Positions 35,400 to 48,332 of a DNA stretch of 64,000 nucleotides are shown here, piece by piece. Every line of letters starts with the position of its first letter. The stretch's first letter is position 1. The notes under the pieces are model-generated. The model did no database searches and had not been told where the DNA came from. It saw only the letters and a list, made by a program, of their open reading frames with translations. The DNA is from Corbicula japonica (lineage: Eukaryota; Mollusca; Bivalvia; Venerida; Cyrenidae): contig JAZAYU010000197.1 of NCBI GenBank assembly GCA_038501625.1, positions 186,001-250,000 of the forward strand, written 5' to 3'. The translations under genes were made by a program, and so were the position numbers.

Positions 35400-38300
35400 A
35401 TGGCGCGACATCTAAAGCAGCAAAAAGCAGAGGAACTTGCTTTTGCCGAAGAATATATTCGTTTTGCGGAAAGCAGACGACCAGATCTAGCGTTAATATC
35501 GGTATATACATATGCTGATTTGAAACACGGCATTTGCCAGAGTGCTTCCTTATAATCATACATTTTCGCGAATAAGTGACCGTAATTCGGATAGGATCAT
35601 AATTTCGGATGTTGATATGAGAATTTTTTTTGATGTACAGATATCAGACACAAGTTGTTCTCCTTGTACTTATGCACTAATCTGATCTAACCTTGTTTAG
35701 GCATAATCCATAAACCTGTAGCCTCATTTAATATACAAGTAAATGCTTTAATATGTGGCAGATTTGGATTGGAAAGAATAGCCTTTGACCAGGACTCGAA
35801 CCTCAGACCTCAGGCTAACAGTGCCGACTCTACCATTTGAGCTACTGAGGCAGCTGGTATGAAATCTTCAACATTTCTTCCCCACGTATACGAGACATTT
35901 CAAACTTGCTTGGAATTGTCCGCGAAGGTTCTCTGCCTAGGTTTGGGTCAAATACCCTAGTCAAATTCTTCACCCAAAGGGGCTCCAAATGGTAAAACTT
36001 ATGCACACAGCACCAGTATGGCAGATTTGAGATAGAGTAGCCTCGACCAGAATTTGAACCTCTGACCTACGGCTTATCGTGCCAACGCTCTATCAATTGA
36101 GCCAAGGTCACTGGTACATAATCTACTACAGATTGACAAATCTAGTAATTACTAACAGGGATTTGAATAGCTTTTGAAAATCAGGGGTCATCTGAGCAAT
36201 GTTGATTATTTTCAAGGGATCATTATCAGATTGTTGCTAGTCATATCTTGTGTTCATTGAACTTTACTATATTTATAAATGTGCTTTATTTACATTTATA
36301 TATAAATTAATTTCAACGGCCAAATAATACTTACTTAGTCTTCATAATAAAAATGCAAAATACACAGTATTTATCTTTATTTTTGCAAAATTTGACCATG
36401 TTTCCTAAATTTTCCTGCATCAAAATGACCCCCAGCTCAGAATCAGGTGGGGTCGAAAGTGGGAAAAATCAAAATGCAAGAATCTGCATCAATTGAAATC
36501 CCTGTACTAAGAAAGACCATCTGTGCAATCTGATTAGGATCTGCACTGTTCGCTTTTAATTCATTAAGTTATTTCTGATCAAGAAGCAAACAGTGTAGAT
36601 CCTGATCAGACAGCATGGATCCTGATCAGACAGCATGGATCCTGATCAGACAGCATGGATGTTGTGGCAGATCTGGATGTTTCTACATGCAGGGGTTTTT
36701 CTGCCTATTTTGGGAAAAGGAGTCTGGACATTTTGGGAATTTTTTTTCGACAAAAATGCCCATTTTGGGAAATTTTAATATGCACTTATTTAGCTAAAAT
36801 CAGTCAATTTTTACATTACCAATATACTTTTACCTGCTTTTTGGTCTTTATTCAAACAAACAATGAAAACTGGTAACTTTTTAGTCAGCTGTTTTCAGAA
36901 ATAATTTTCTCATTTAAATTATTCATTATAATATAAAAATAGAAATTCTTTATAAAATAGTGAAACTGTAGTAAATTTAGTGGTTATTTTAGATTGTTAA
37001 ATAGACCAGATAAACATAAGTTTTTATTGTAGTACTTATTGTTGTGCAAAGCCATCATAGTCGCGAAAATACATAACAAAAAGAATTAAGTGTCTTCCGA
37101 GTCATATTATGATGCATCTTCTGCAGTTACAGGTACTTTCAGTGTAAAGTTTTGCAGAATAGTTCTAAATTTATTGATATATTCAATAGCTATAATGTTG
37201 AAAGAAGGTCCAGAAAATATTCATGCTTACAGTTACATCAGGGTAACTGAACGCTTGCAATTTCTAGATAAAGGAAAGTCACTCTTCTATTACCTTTGTA
37301 TTTTGATATATTTTATTCGATTTTTTTCCGAAATTTGGAAATAAAATATGTTTTCAATTGGGAAAAATGACAACTGTTTATGATTGGGAACAGGGCCGTT
37401 TGCTTTGGGAACACCTCCGTTTTCCGGAGGCACAGACAGTGCTGAAAACCCCCTGACATGTGATAAACCCTTATAAGTTATATTTGGAGTAAAAGGTTAA
37501 CCCTTTCCTCCATTTATTATTCCTGTTTACGCCTTTGCGACTAGTGTAGATCCAGATCAGCTGGCACATCTGGCCCTCAGATCAGGATTTGCACTGGTTG
37601 CAATTTGGTCAGAAATAACCTAATAAATAAAAAAAGGAACAGTGCAGATCCTGATCAGATGGCACTGATGAGCCAGCTTATCTGGATCTACACTGTTAGC
37701 CCATGCAATTTAGGTGTATCCATGGAGGAAAAAGTTAATGTAATTTTTACAGGATCCTGTGAAGAGACATGAGGAAATATTAAAGTGGCTGAAAGAGATG
37801 GAAGACCCAGAAAAGCTGATGTTTGACTTCTGTAAAGCCAACCCACATAATGCTGTTGGAGGTAAGCATTCAATGATTTCTGTCAAACTTTGACGAGTTT
37901 GAGGTAAGTGCTCATAAATTCATTTAAAATTGAAATCTTTGAAGCGGGAATCGAGGTCTTTTTTACTTGAATGAAGCTAAGTGGCAAATTGAATGCTGGG
38001 GGAGATAAGTTTCTATTGACTTACGTCTACATGTAGCTAATGCTGCGGGTGCCTTGGGTGAGTTTAATGGTCATTGCCTTATACATGTAATTAGGAAAAC
38101 TATTTAAATTTTTAATTGTGATGTCTTAACTATTGACCTGTATAATCAAACCTTATTTTGTTGCCAACATAAACTTCTTCAGCAGCAAACAGTCAAGCTT
38201 ACCAGGCAATAAACTTGTTAAAAAAACAGGCATAAATCACTCTTTTTTTTATCTTCCTTTCCATAAGCAATTTGATAAATTTCAGAAGTTAAAAGAGTTG

Positions 38301-41300
38301 CAATCACTGTTTTAAATCAATGTTTCCAATGTCGTTACATGTAACAGAATGTGGTTTCACATATATTGATTTTAATGTTCAATTTGTGGGTCCACTTACA
38401 CCAAAACTGGTCAAAATGTGTTGTAGAAATTAAAGGCAATCTTACCATTTACTCTAACTTCATGAGATATGGCTGTTATCACATAGGCAAACAGTGTAGA
38501 TCTAGATCAGTACCTAAGGTTATAAAACTGAGCATGGAAACCAGTCTCAAATCTCAAGCATCTGATTGGCTGAAATGGCGACTGGTCGCCATTTCAGTCA
38601 ATCAGATGCTTGAGATTTGAGACTGGTTTCCAAATTCAGTTTTATAACCTTCAGACCAGCTGGCATGCCCATGTTATCTGATCTCAACTGTCTACTTTTT
38701 GATTTATTAGGTTCTTTTTGACCAGAAAATGAACATTGTTAATCCAGATCAGATGGTATGGATATGCAAGCCGATCAGAATCTACACTGGCTGCACATAT
38801 GCTTAAAGTGGCATTATTTCAATTTAACCCGCTCTTGTATGAAATATTACATGTATTTGGAACTATAGGCACAAATTTGCAGCAATAGTTCGGGCTAATA
38901 AAATTTTATCATAAAAATATCCAAAGCAGGGATTTTTCATCTAGTCTCACGGGGCCGATAATGGGCCCCTTTCCCAATGCCAAATAGGGACTTATTTTGC
39001 CAATTTCAAGAAAAAAAACCCAATTTCAAGAAAAAAATCGCATTTCAACAGAAATAACTTTTGTGCCTATAAAATAGAAACAAAAAAGAGAATACGTATA
39101 ACCAAAGTTTTCAAATTACATCATTAGTTTGTTTACTTTTCATCAGTGAATGATCTGTGAAACCTACATTCCTTGAATTTATGTATGAAACCTGTGTAAA
39201 ACCAGTCTATACCAGGAAATTTTTTTTTTGCCATTTTGAGCAGGGGCCTTTTTCCCCGAAACCACTGAAAAAGCCCTGTGAAGGGATACTGTAAAATACA
39301 GTTGATTTCACTCTTATTTTATGATGTTTCGGCCATACGGCCTTTATCAAATCAAACAAATTTGTTTGATTTGATAAAGGCCGTATGGCCAAAACGTCAT
39401 AAAGTAAGAGTGAAATCAACTGTGTTTTATAATAAAATTTTAATTTACTGAAATAAATTTGGTCCGCGCGAGTAAAAGCGAAAGTAGGATTTCCGAAACG
39501 TCACAGAAATCAAGGTCGCGCAGGAAGTGGTCTCTTCGTCAGTGCTAAATAAAGCTCCATTATATTTAGCTTCTTAAAAGTTCTTTAACTATAATTTAAC
39601 AATATCAATGAAAATCCTGTCTATTAGTCTAAGAAAGAATTTGATTGGACCTTTTGTGTTCTGTTAGAGAGTTTATTTGTTGGAATCTATATGGACAAAA
39701 ATGATTTTTCAAAAATATATTCTTACTTAAGTTTAGGGCCGAAGCTATAAACATTAATATATGGAGTATATATGGAATTAATGTTATTTTATTGCAGTTT
39801 TATCCAACAAAATATCAAATGAAGGGAAAGATGCCATCTCAAGATCAGAAGAAGTGAAATCGCTGCCAATACAAGATACAGTCTGGCTTATTGATGAATC
39901 CATCGTTTTCCAAGGTAAGCAATTCAAGATTGTCTGGCTAATTTTTTGTCGAACCTGCTTGCAAGTCAGTTTTCACAATGGTGTTTCTGTGTATATGCAT
40001 GCGTTAGTATGACAGTGTTGCGGTCAAACTCCAGGTTTTAACGCATGTGCAACCAGTGTAGATCCAGATAGGCCAAGACCTCCATGCCGTCTGATCAGGA
40101 TCTGCACTGGTCACATTTTGGTAAGAAATAACCTAATGAATCAAAAGCGAACAGTTTAGATCCTGATCAGATGGCATGGATGTACTGGCTGATCTGGATC
40201 TAAACTGTTCGCCCTAGCAATAAAGATATATCTATAAAAGAAAGAGTTAACAGGCCTGACATGTTGCCAACAGGCATATAGTGATGAATTAAGAGAAATT
40301 TTGTATTAATTGAACCACTGAAGCAAAGTGGAAACATAAATATTTTGTCACAATATTGACTCGCAGCTATTTAGATAGAGGCTTACAAAAAACAACATTA
40401 ATGGGACTCAAACTCAAAAAAGCATGTGGCTTGTGTAATATGACATCATACAAGGAAAGTAAAATGTCAGTCTCAGAGTTTCAGCTTTTAAGCTCACCTG
40501 TCACATAGTGACAGGTTGAGCTTTTGTGATCGCCCTTCTACTGTTGTCCATCCGTTCACAATAATAATTATTGTTGTACGCACTCTAGCGGTCTCAATTT
40601 TTATCCCATCTTCTTCAAACTTGGTCAGAATGTTTATCTAAATAATATCTAGATCAAGTTCCTAACTGGGTCATGTGACCTTCAAATCTAGGTCACAAGG
40701 TCGAATTATAGAAAACATTTGTCCACACTCTAGACTCTAACTGGGTCATGTGACCCTTAAAACTAATTCACTTTGTCAAATTAAAGAAAAAGCTTGTCAG
40801 CACTTTAGCAGTCTTAATTTTGGTGTTTTTTTTTCAACTTAAGTCAGAATGTTTATCTCAATGATATCTAAGCCATGTTCAAAACTAGGTCATGAGACCT
40901 TGAAATCTAGGTCCCAATGTCAAATTATAAAAAGAAACTTGTCCACACTATAGCGGTCATAATTTTGGTCCGATCTTTTTTAAACTTGGTCAGAATCTTT
41001 ATCTCAATGATATCTAGATCTTATTCATAACTGGGTCATGTGACCCTTAAAACAAGGTCATTAGGTCAAATTTAAGAAAACGCTTGTCTGCACTCAAGAG
41101 GTCTTAATTTTGGTGGTATCTTCTTCAAACTTGGTTATAATGTTTATCTCACTAATATCTAGGTCAAATTCAAAACAAGGTCATTTGATCTTGAAATATA
41201 GGTCAATAGATCAAATTATGTAAAAAGCTTGTCCACACTCTAGTGGCCTTAATTTTGGTCTAATATTCTTTAAACTTGGTCAAAATTTAAATGTTTATCC

Positions 41301-44300
41301 CAATAATATCTAGGTCAAGTTTGAAAGTGGTTCCTGTGACCTTGAAATCATGGTCAATAGGTCAAATTATATAAAAAGCTTGTCCACACTCTAGCTGCCT
41401 TAATTATGGTCCGATCTTCTTCAAACTTGGTCAAAATGTTTATCTCAATGATATCCAGATGAAGATTGAAAGTGGTTCCTGTGACCTTGAAAACTAGATC
41501 ACAAAGTCAAATTATAGAAAAAGCTTGTCCGCACTCTAACTGTTACAGTCTTAATTTTAGTCCGATCTTCTTCAAACTTAGTCAGAATGTTTATCTCAGT
41601 GATATCTAGGTCATATTCATAACTGGATCATGTGACCTTGAAAACATAAAATCTTCTTTTGTTTTTAGAAATTGCAATGTTGCATTATGGGTTCGAGAGT
41701 TATGGCCCCTGAGAGTGCAAAAATAACTTTTTAGACCTTGTCTGCACAATAGCAGCATCATTTTTGACTTGTACAATACTTGAGTTACTATAAGATCTGG
41801 GTTCCTTTCTTGAATCAGCTAGACTGAATTATGGGTTCCAGTTATGGCCCTTGAAAGAGCCAAAGTAAGCTATTTTGACTTTTTCTCCACAATAGCACCT
41901 TTATGTTTTGACTTGATTTTTCCAAACTCGACACAACTCTTGCAACCATTGAGCAGTTGTTGACAGGTGAGTGACCCAGGGTCCTATGGACCCTCTTGTT
42001 TATTGATTTGTTCAGAGACTAGTCTTTATTTGAACTAGTCAAATGCTAGAGATTTGAGACTGGTCTGCTGTCTTAGTTTTGTGATCTTCAACCTTTTTCT
42101 AGAAATATATTCTCACATAAAATAAAAAAAAACACATAAAATTTTGAAGAAAATACCACACATTTTGACTGCATATCTCTCACCTTTTTAACAATAGCTT
42201 TGCTATCCATCATGATGTTTGTTATGAAAAATAATCATGTGACTTACTGAATATTAATGAACATCTTTTAACTGAAATAATGTGGACCCCCAATAGTTGT
42301 ACGTAAATAATAACAACATAGTATCACTTTGAGCTTTTTTGTATTTAACATTTGACGGTGTGATTATATTAACTTTCTTTTGAAATAGATAAAAATATAA
42401 TAAAAGTGTCACTTCAAGCCTTTACTCAATGGATATGACTATGTTGTATGGGTAAATATAGATCTAGATATGCTGGCCGTGCTCTTATAAGGATCTAAAC
42501 TGTTTGTTTTTAGATTATTTCTGACTAAGAAACGAAAAGTGTAGATCCAGATCAGATAGCACATCACTGCTGATCCAGTGCCCAAGGTTATAAAATTGAG
42601 CATGGAAACCAGTCTCAAATCTCAAGCATCTGATTGGCTGAAATGGCAACCAGTCACCATTTCAGCCAATCAGATGCTTGAGATTTGAGACTGGTTTCCA
42701 AACTCAGTTTTATAACCTTCACACCAGATCTGCTCAGTTCACTGATGTGATAATAGTCTTATCTTGGGAGTAAAGCGTTAAAGGCCCGTGATCATAAAAC
42801 CAAATCAGAAGATCAGTCTCAAATCTCAAGAATCTGATTGGCTGAAATGGCAACTGGTTCAGATTCTTGAGATTTGAGACTGATCTTCAAACTTAGTTTA
42901 ATGTTCTCAGGCCAAGTAAACAAATGTTTCTTTTAGATACACATGGCCAAAGTTGTAGGATTTTGACGATTAGTGACCAGAAAGACTATGTACTGGGAAC
43001 CAATTTTGCGTTTACACAAGAGAAGAGCTTTTCTGAACAGTGCCGAGAGTTGATATGTATAGCGTGTTTACATCTCATGGTGGGAGTGCCACGACGGCCA
43101 CTCAGAGTTACCATGAAGGACCCTTTGAGTGCGGAGTAAGTCAGACACATTTTTTGGCATAAGATGTCCAAGCTGGCTTTGGCCAAGTTTGATAATTAAT
43201 GAATAAGCATTTTTAATTAATATGCAAAGAGAAAATCAAATAAATGTTTTTGATAAGTGGCTAAAATCACCTTTTTATAATTATCAAAATGTGTAATTAT
43301 CAACATTTATTTATGAGAAAGTAATTAATAGTAAGTTCTTTCCAAAATTAGTAACAACTAAAATCAGGGGGTCCAGCGTATTTAATATTTTGACTAAAAA
43401 CACAGTTTCAAGTCATACAATTTTCTATTTTCATTTTGTAAACAAACAATCTTTCAGTTTATACATTCAATAACTTTTTAGTTAAGGCCTTTAGGAACAT
43501 AGGTTAAAAACCCAAGTGAAGCTTACATGTCTGGCCACCGGGTAGGCGTATTTATATTTCGGTAACAGTGAATTAAACCTACTTATAAGATCAAAATATC
43601 TCCAGAAATGCACAAAATAACGAAATATTCCACCATTTTGTTCGGCACAGAACATCTCTCTCACTTTTTCGCAAAAATCAAATACGTTGGACCCCCTGTA
43701 AAATGCCCAAAACTATGACAAAAACGCCTTTTAAGCTTAACTAAACGAAACATAGGGGAGCTATCCTACTCACCCTGGCATCAGAGATCGCTTTGGTGTC
43801 TGTTAACGAAAATGCACTTAGGTCCTTAACTTTGAATCTACTTGAGAAATTACATTGAAACTTGGAATATGTAGTCACCATCAAAATCTACATGATTACC
43901 AAGAAGACCCATAACTCTGCTGCCAATATTTTCAAGAATGCCCCTTTGTTGTTCTTTTAATATATAAATTATTATTAAATTGCATTTATTTCAAATGAAT
44001 CGAACATTAAAGGGCGCTTTCTCCTCTGACAGCTCTTGTTTTGTTTCTTGATGTAAAAAAAAAATCTGTAATGCTTTGTTTTCTCATAGGAAAGCAGTGG
44101 GACTGGATGTGTCAGATTATGGGATAACATACATGTAAGCAGGTGTAGACCATGTGACCACTGAACAGCCAGTCAGAATGAGGGAATGTTGTGTGTGTCA
44201 TCTACGTGGCTCAAAGGGATTGTTCAAAAAATGGTATTGAAAGTGTTTACTCTATTGTTCCATCCCTTTTCAGCATGGAAACCAGTCTCAAATCTCAAGC

Positions 44301-47300
44301 ATTTGATTAGCTGAAATGGCGACCAGTCCACATTTTCAGCCAATCAGATGCTTAAGATTTGAGACTGGTTTTCAATCTCGGTTTAATAACCTTCAGGCCT
44401 GCTTGCAGAGATATGCAAGCTGATCTGGATTTACACTGTTCACTTCTTGAAACAGCATTATATAGACCATTATAAGTCCTCACACAAGATCAGAAAGATT
44501 AAGTATTTCAACGAACATAAATGGGTTAACCTTAAAATGGGGTTTTTCAACAAGAAAAGGTATTGGAAACATAACTGATGTCTGATGACAAATTAATAGA
44601 AGTGTTTAATCCTTTTCTTCAAGGGATATGGCTTTTATCTCATGTGACCAGTGCCCAAGGTTATAAAGCTGAGCATGGAAACCAGTCTCAAATCTCAAGC
44701 ATCTGATTGGCTGAAATGGCGACCAGTCGCCATTTCAGCCAATCAGATGCTTGAGATTTGAGACTGGTTTCCATGCTCAGCTTTATAACCTTGGGCACTG
44801 AACAGAATCCGCACTTTTAGCTTAGCTTCTTGGACAGATATAAACAAATGAATCTAATAAAATATTATTATAGCTCGTTAGTTAATCCTGCATAAAAAAT
44901 TATTGATAATACATGTATTAAATATGTGTAAAACTTTTTATTCCCCACTGATGCAATAAAAATCCAAAATTTCTGGCAAAATGTTGTGAAATTTTCCAAT
45001 TCCTGGCCAGTATGGGACCTGGGTCATACATGTATTATCAAAATGGTAAAAAAAGCCCTATACATGTATTTCAGCTCTTCTTGTCAAGCTATGCTGTATT
45101 GTTCAAAAGCATGTCAGAAGGCAGACTGGGACCGCAAGGGACCGATGGCCCCTCACAGTCACAAACAGTGGTGCAAAAAGATGAAAGGTTTTATGATGAA
45201 AACAGAGGAACTCGGAAAGCTGCCATTCACTTTTGCTGAGGGTAAATCATTTAAGAAGTAAATAATATCTTTTGGTGGTATAAAGAACATTAGTGGGTGA
45301 AGTTTAGGTGTGTAAAAAATTCTAACACAACTTGACGTTTTTCCCAGTGATTTATTATAGATGGGCATGGCTATTCCGTAAATACCGTCCAGTATATATA
45401 ATTATGTGACAATTGTATTATTCGTTGGGATATAATTTCGGGCATTAAAAATAGCCCATAATAAGCAAAATTTTTACCTGTGCATAATATGACGATACCA
45501 CAGTAATAGAAAAATATTTATTTTATATACAGTACTGAAAATCATGAAATTGACAATCGGATCGGAAGCAGATCGGAAGCGGACCGCAAACTGATCCCAT
45601 TAGGAGCGCAATGGAAGCGCAATCGAATTGGAAACGGAATGGAATCGAAGCGAATCACTTTGAGCATTTGGATCGCTTGGAGTGAAAAGACCGGAGCATT
45701 TTGACTGGATCGGAATCGCTTTGAGCGTTTGGATCGCTTGGAGTGAAAAGACAGGAGCGTTTTGACCGGATCGGATAGGATCGCTTCTATTTGCAGTTTT
45801 TCAGTTATGTATAGGAATCGGAATCGGTTTGAACGTAAAGATCGTTTGGAGTGCAATGTTTTGCATTATAGTTAATGACCAATGAAAATCTGGGAGCGAA
45901 AAGATCGGAATCGGAAGAATCGGTTTGAGCGTAAAGATCGTTTGGAGCGCATGATCCGGAGTGAAAAAATTGGAGTGCAATTGAATTGGAATTGGAGTGC
46001 AATTGAATTGGAATTGGACCGCAATGGGAATGGAATCGGATCGGTTATAGATGGCATTAGGATCGGAAGCGGACCGGATCGGAATCGGAAAAATTGTCAA
46101 TTTCATAATTTTCAGTACTGTAGTTATTTTAATAAAATACTATAATTATTTTCCGCTATTTACAATGTATTGGCATTAATTAGATGTTTTAAGGATGTCA
46201 CGTCATTTCCATTGTTTATATGTTATTCCTTGATAAGGCCATAGAAAATTAATTCCTAGATTCTCATCGTAATTTTGGAAAATAATGGGGCGGGTGGGCA
46301 GGTTTTATTTTTTTATTTTTTTTTTTTCATTCTCACTGTGAACGTATCTATATATTGGAAATAAATAAGAATTTGTTGTTGTATAAGTGATACTATTTTA
46401 AAATAAATTTATATAACGTATATTATCTAAGTCTTCGGACGGAAAAAATAATTATTTTTCTGGCTGAACGAATATTTAGAGAAGAGAATTTTTATTTAAA
46501 AAAGATCGTCCGACGTCAACACATTCCAGACGTTTCTTCCTTTGACATTTCTGCTTACCTTTGTCAAGCAATTAACTCCAAAGTTGTTAAATAAACATCC
46601 TATTGTTGTATAATCAACATTGTCGAAAAAATGTGATGGCTGTCGCAATAGATTAGTTGCAAACTGCTAATTCGGCAAAGTGCCGGTACTGCAGATAAAA
46701 CACAACCTGATCAGAAATAAGCTATAATTATCGCAGATACGCTGTCAACAATCAGCTGATTAAGAAATAAAATCATCCCAGTTAGTCGACGGTTTGAAAT
46801 TCTTTTGTACAAGTTCGAGCAGTGCGCACCGTTTCAAGTTGACGTCGGCGTCTTTGATGTTAAATACACAAGCATCGCTGACATTTTAGATAAAAAACGG
46901 TCAATGACCAGGTGTTCAACAGATGTTCATAGCAGTTGTAAACTGGATGATTTTAGTCAATTTACATGTAATAATTCTCGGATATTTTAGGGGCGAGGTA
47001 TTCGCATGATTAAAAATATACGTCGTTCATAACATTTATAACTCGTAATAAATATTATTAACATCGGAATGCACGGTCAAAAATATACTGCACGGTCAGA
47101 AATATACTTCGTTCATATTAGTTATTAAAATTTAATTTCAATGCGACGATGCTCCGAAGTGAGCCCTGCGTATTTCGGGAAGAAGAAGAAATGCGACCGT
47201 TGAAGTTTTAACAACTTTTGTGTTCATTATAAGAATTAAGAACGTTTTACAGAAATGCTATTATTAAAATAATGTTAAATAAAAATGAAGGTAAATTTTG

Positions 47301-48297
47301 ATGTACGTATTTTTTTCAAAATAAAAAACGTTCGGGCGGAGTGATTTTCGAGGGGCGGGCGGGGATGAGAATCTAGGAATTTGTTTTCTATGGCCTAAAG
47401 GTATTAAACCGTTGGCATGACAAATATGGTTTAAATGGCCACTTGAGAGTGAAGGATGCATGTTTGGATGGACATGTATTCAAGTTTGTTATTGTACCGG
47501 GAAGCGGTACATTCGAACAGTTGACGTCAATCCCTGAAATGATATCATAAAGTTGAACAGATGGCATTAATTATAATAATTAAAAATACCATTTTATTGT
47601 CCAAATATTGAACAAAATCACTTTTTAGATATGAAAAATAGTAGATAGTTGTATGTTTATTCTAAATATAGTAACAACTTAAATGTCACAAAATATGTCT
47701 GGAGGTTCCTTGTCCCGTGGTTTTTCCCAAAATGGTCCGGTACATAGCACTGTACACACTTTCTTTATAATTATATTTCTGGTATAGAATATAATGAACA
47801 ATACATTTCTTGCATACTGTCTGTAACTTACTGCATTTTCTCCATATATAACTTACGAAAGATGCCTGATGGAATGTAAATAGGGCTGTGAGTTTGAAGC
47901 TGAAATCGGCTGAAATCGGCTTATTTTGGCAAGATTTCAGTTTGAAAAGCCTTTCAGACTCTTTATAAACTACATGTACTCAAAAAACAATGATTTTCAT
48001 ATGGTGTACCTGTTAAAAACTGTTAACATTCCCGTTAACCCCTTTCAAGCTTGACATAATCAGGGCTCTCACTAGAGGGAGGCTTGAGAGAAGTGGTCTC
48101 CAAAAAGTGATCAGACTTCTCCCTTCTTTGAGCTATGGGTGAAGTCATTTTGTATAGACTGTATAGGGAAAGAATGCTGTTGACAGCAAACCTCCATAAA
48201 TTCAGTAAGATTATGACAAAACTTCTCCCTGATTTGCAAGTCTAGTGGGAGCCCTGATAATTGTCATAGACATGTGCATTATAGTTCACAACATGAA

Positions 48298-48332
<35 letters not shown>

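Noticed and set aside
35784..36118. Functional tRNA genes on the minus strand
   Set aside because: A- and B-box regions are present but the heads run into SINE body sequence and are imperfect as cloverleaves.
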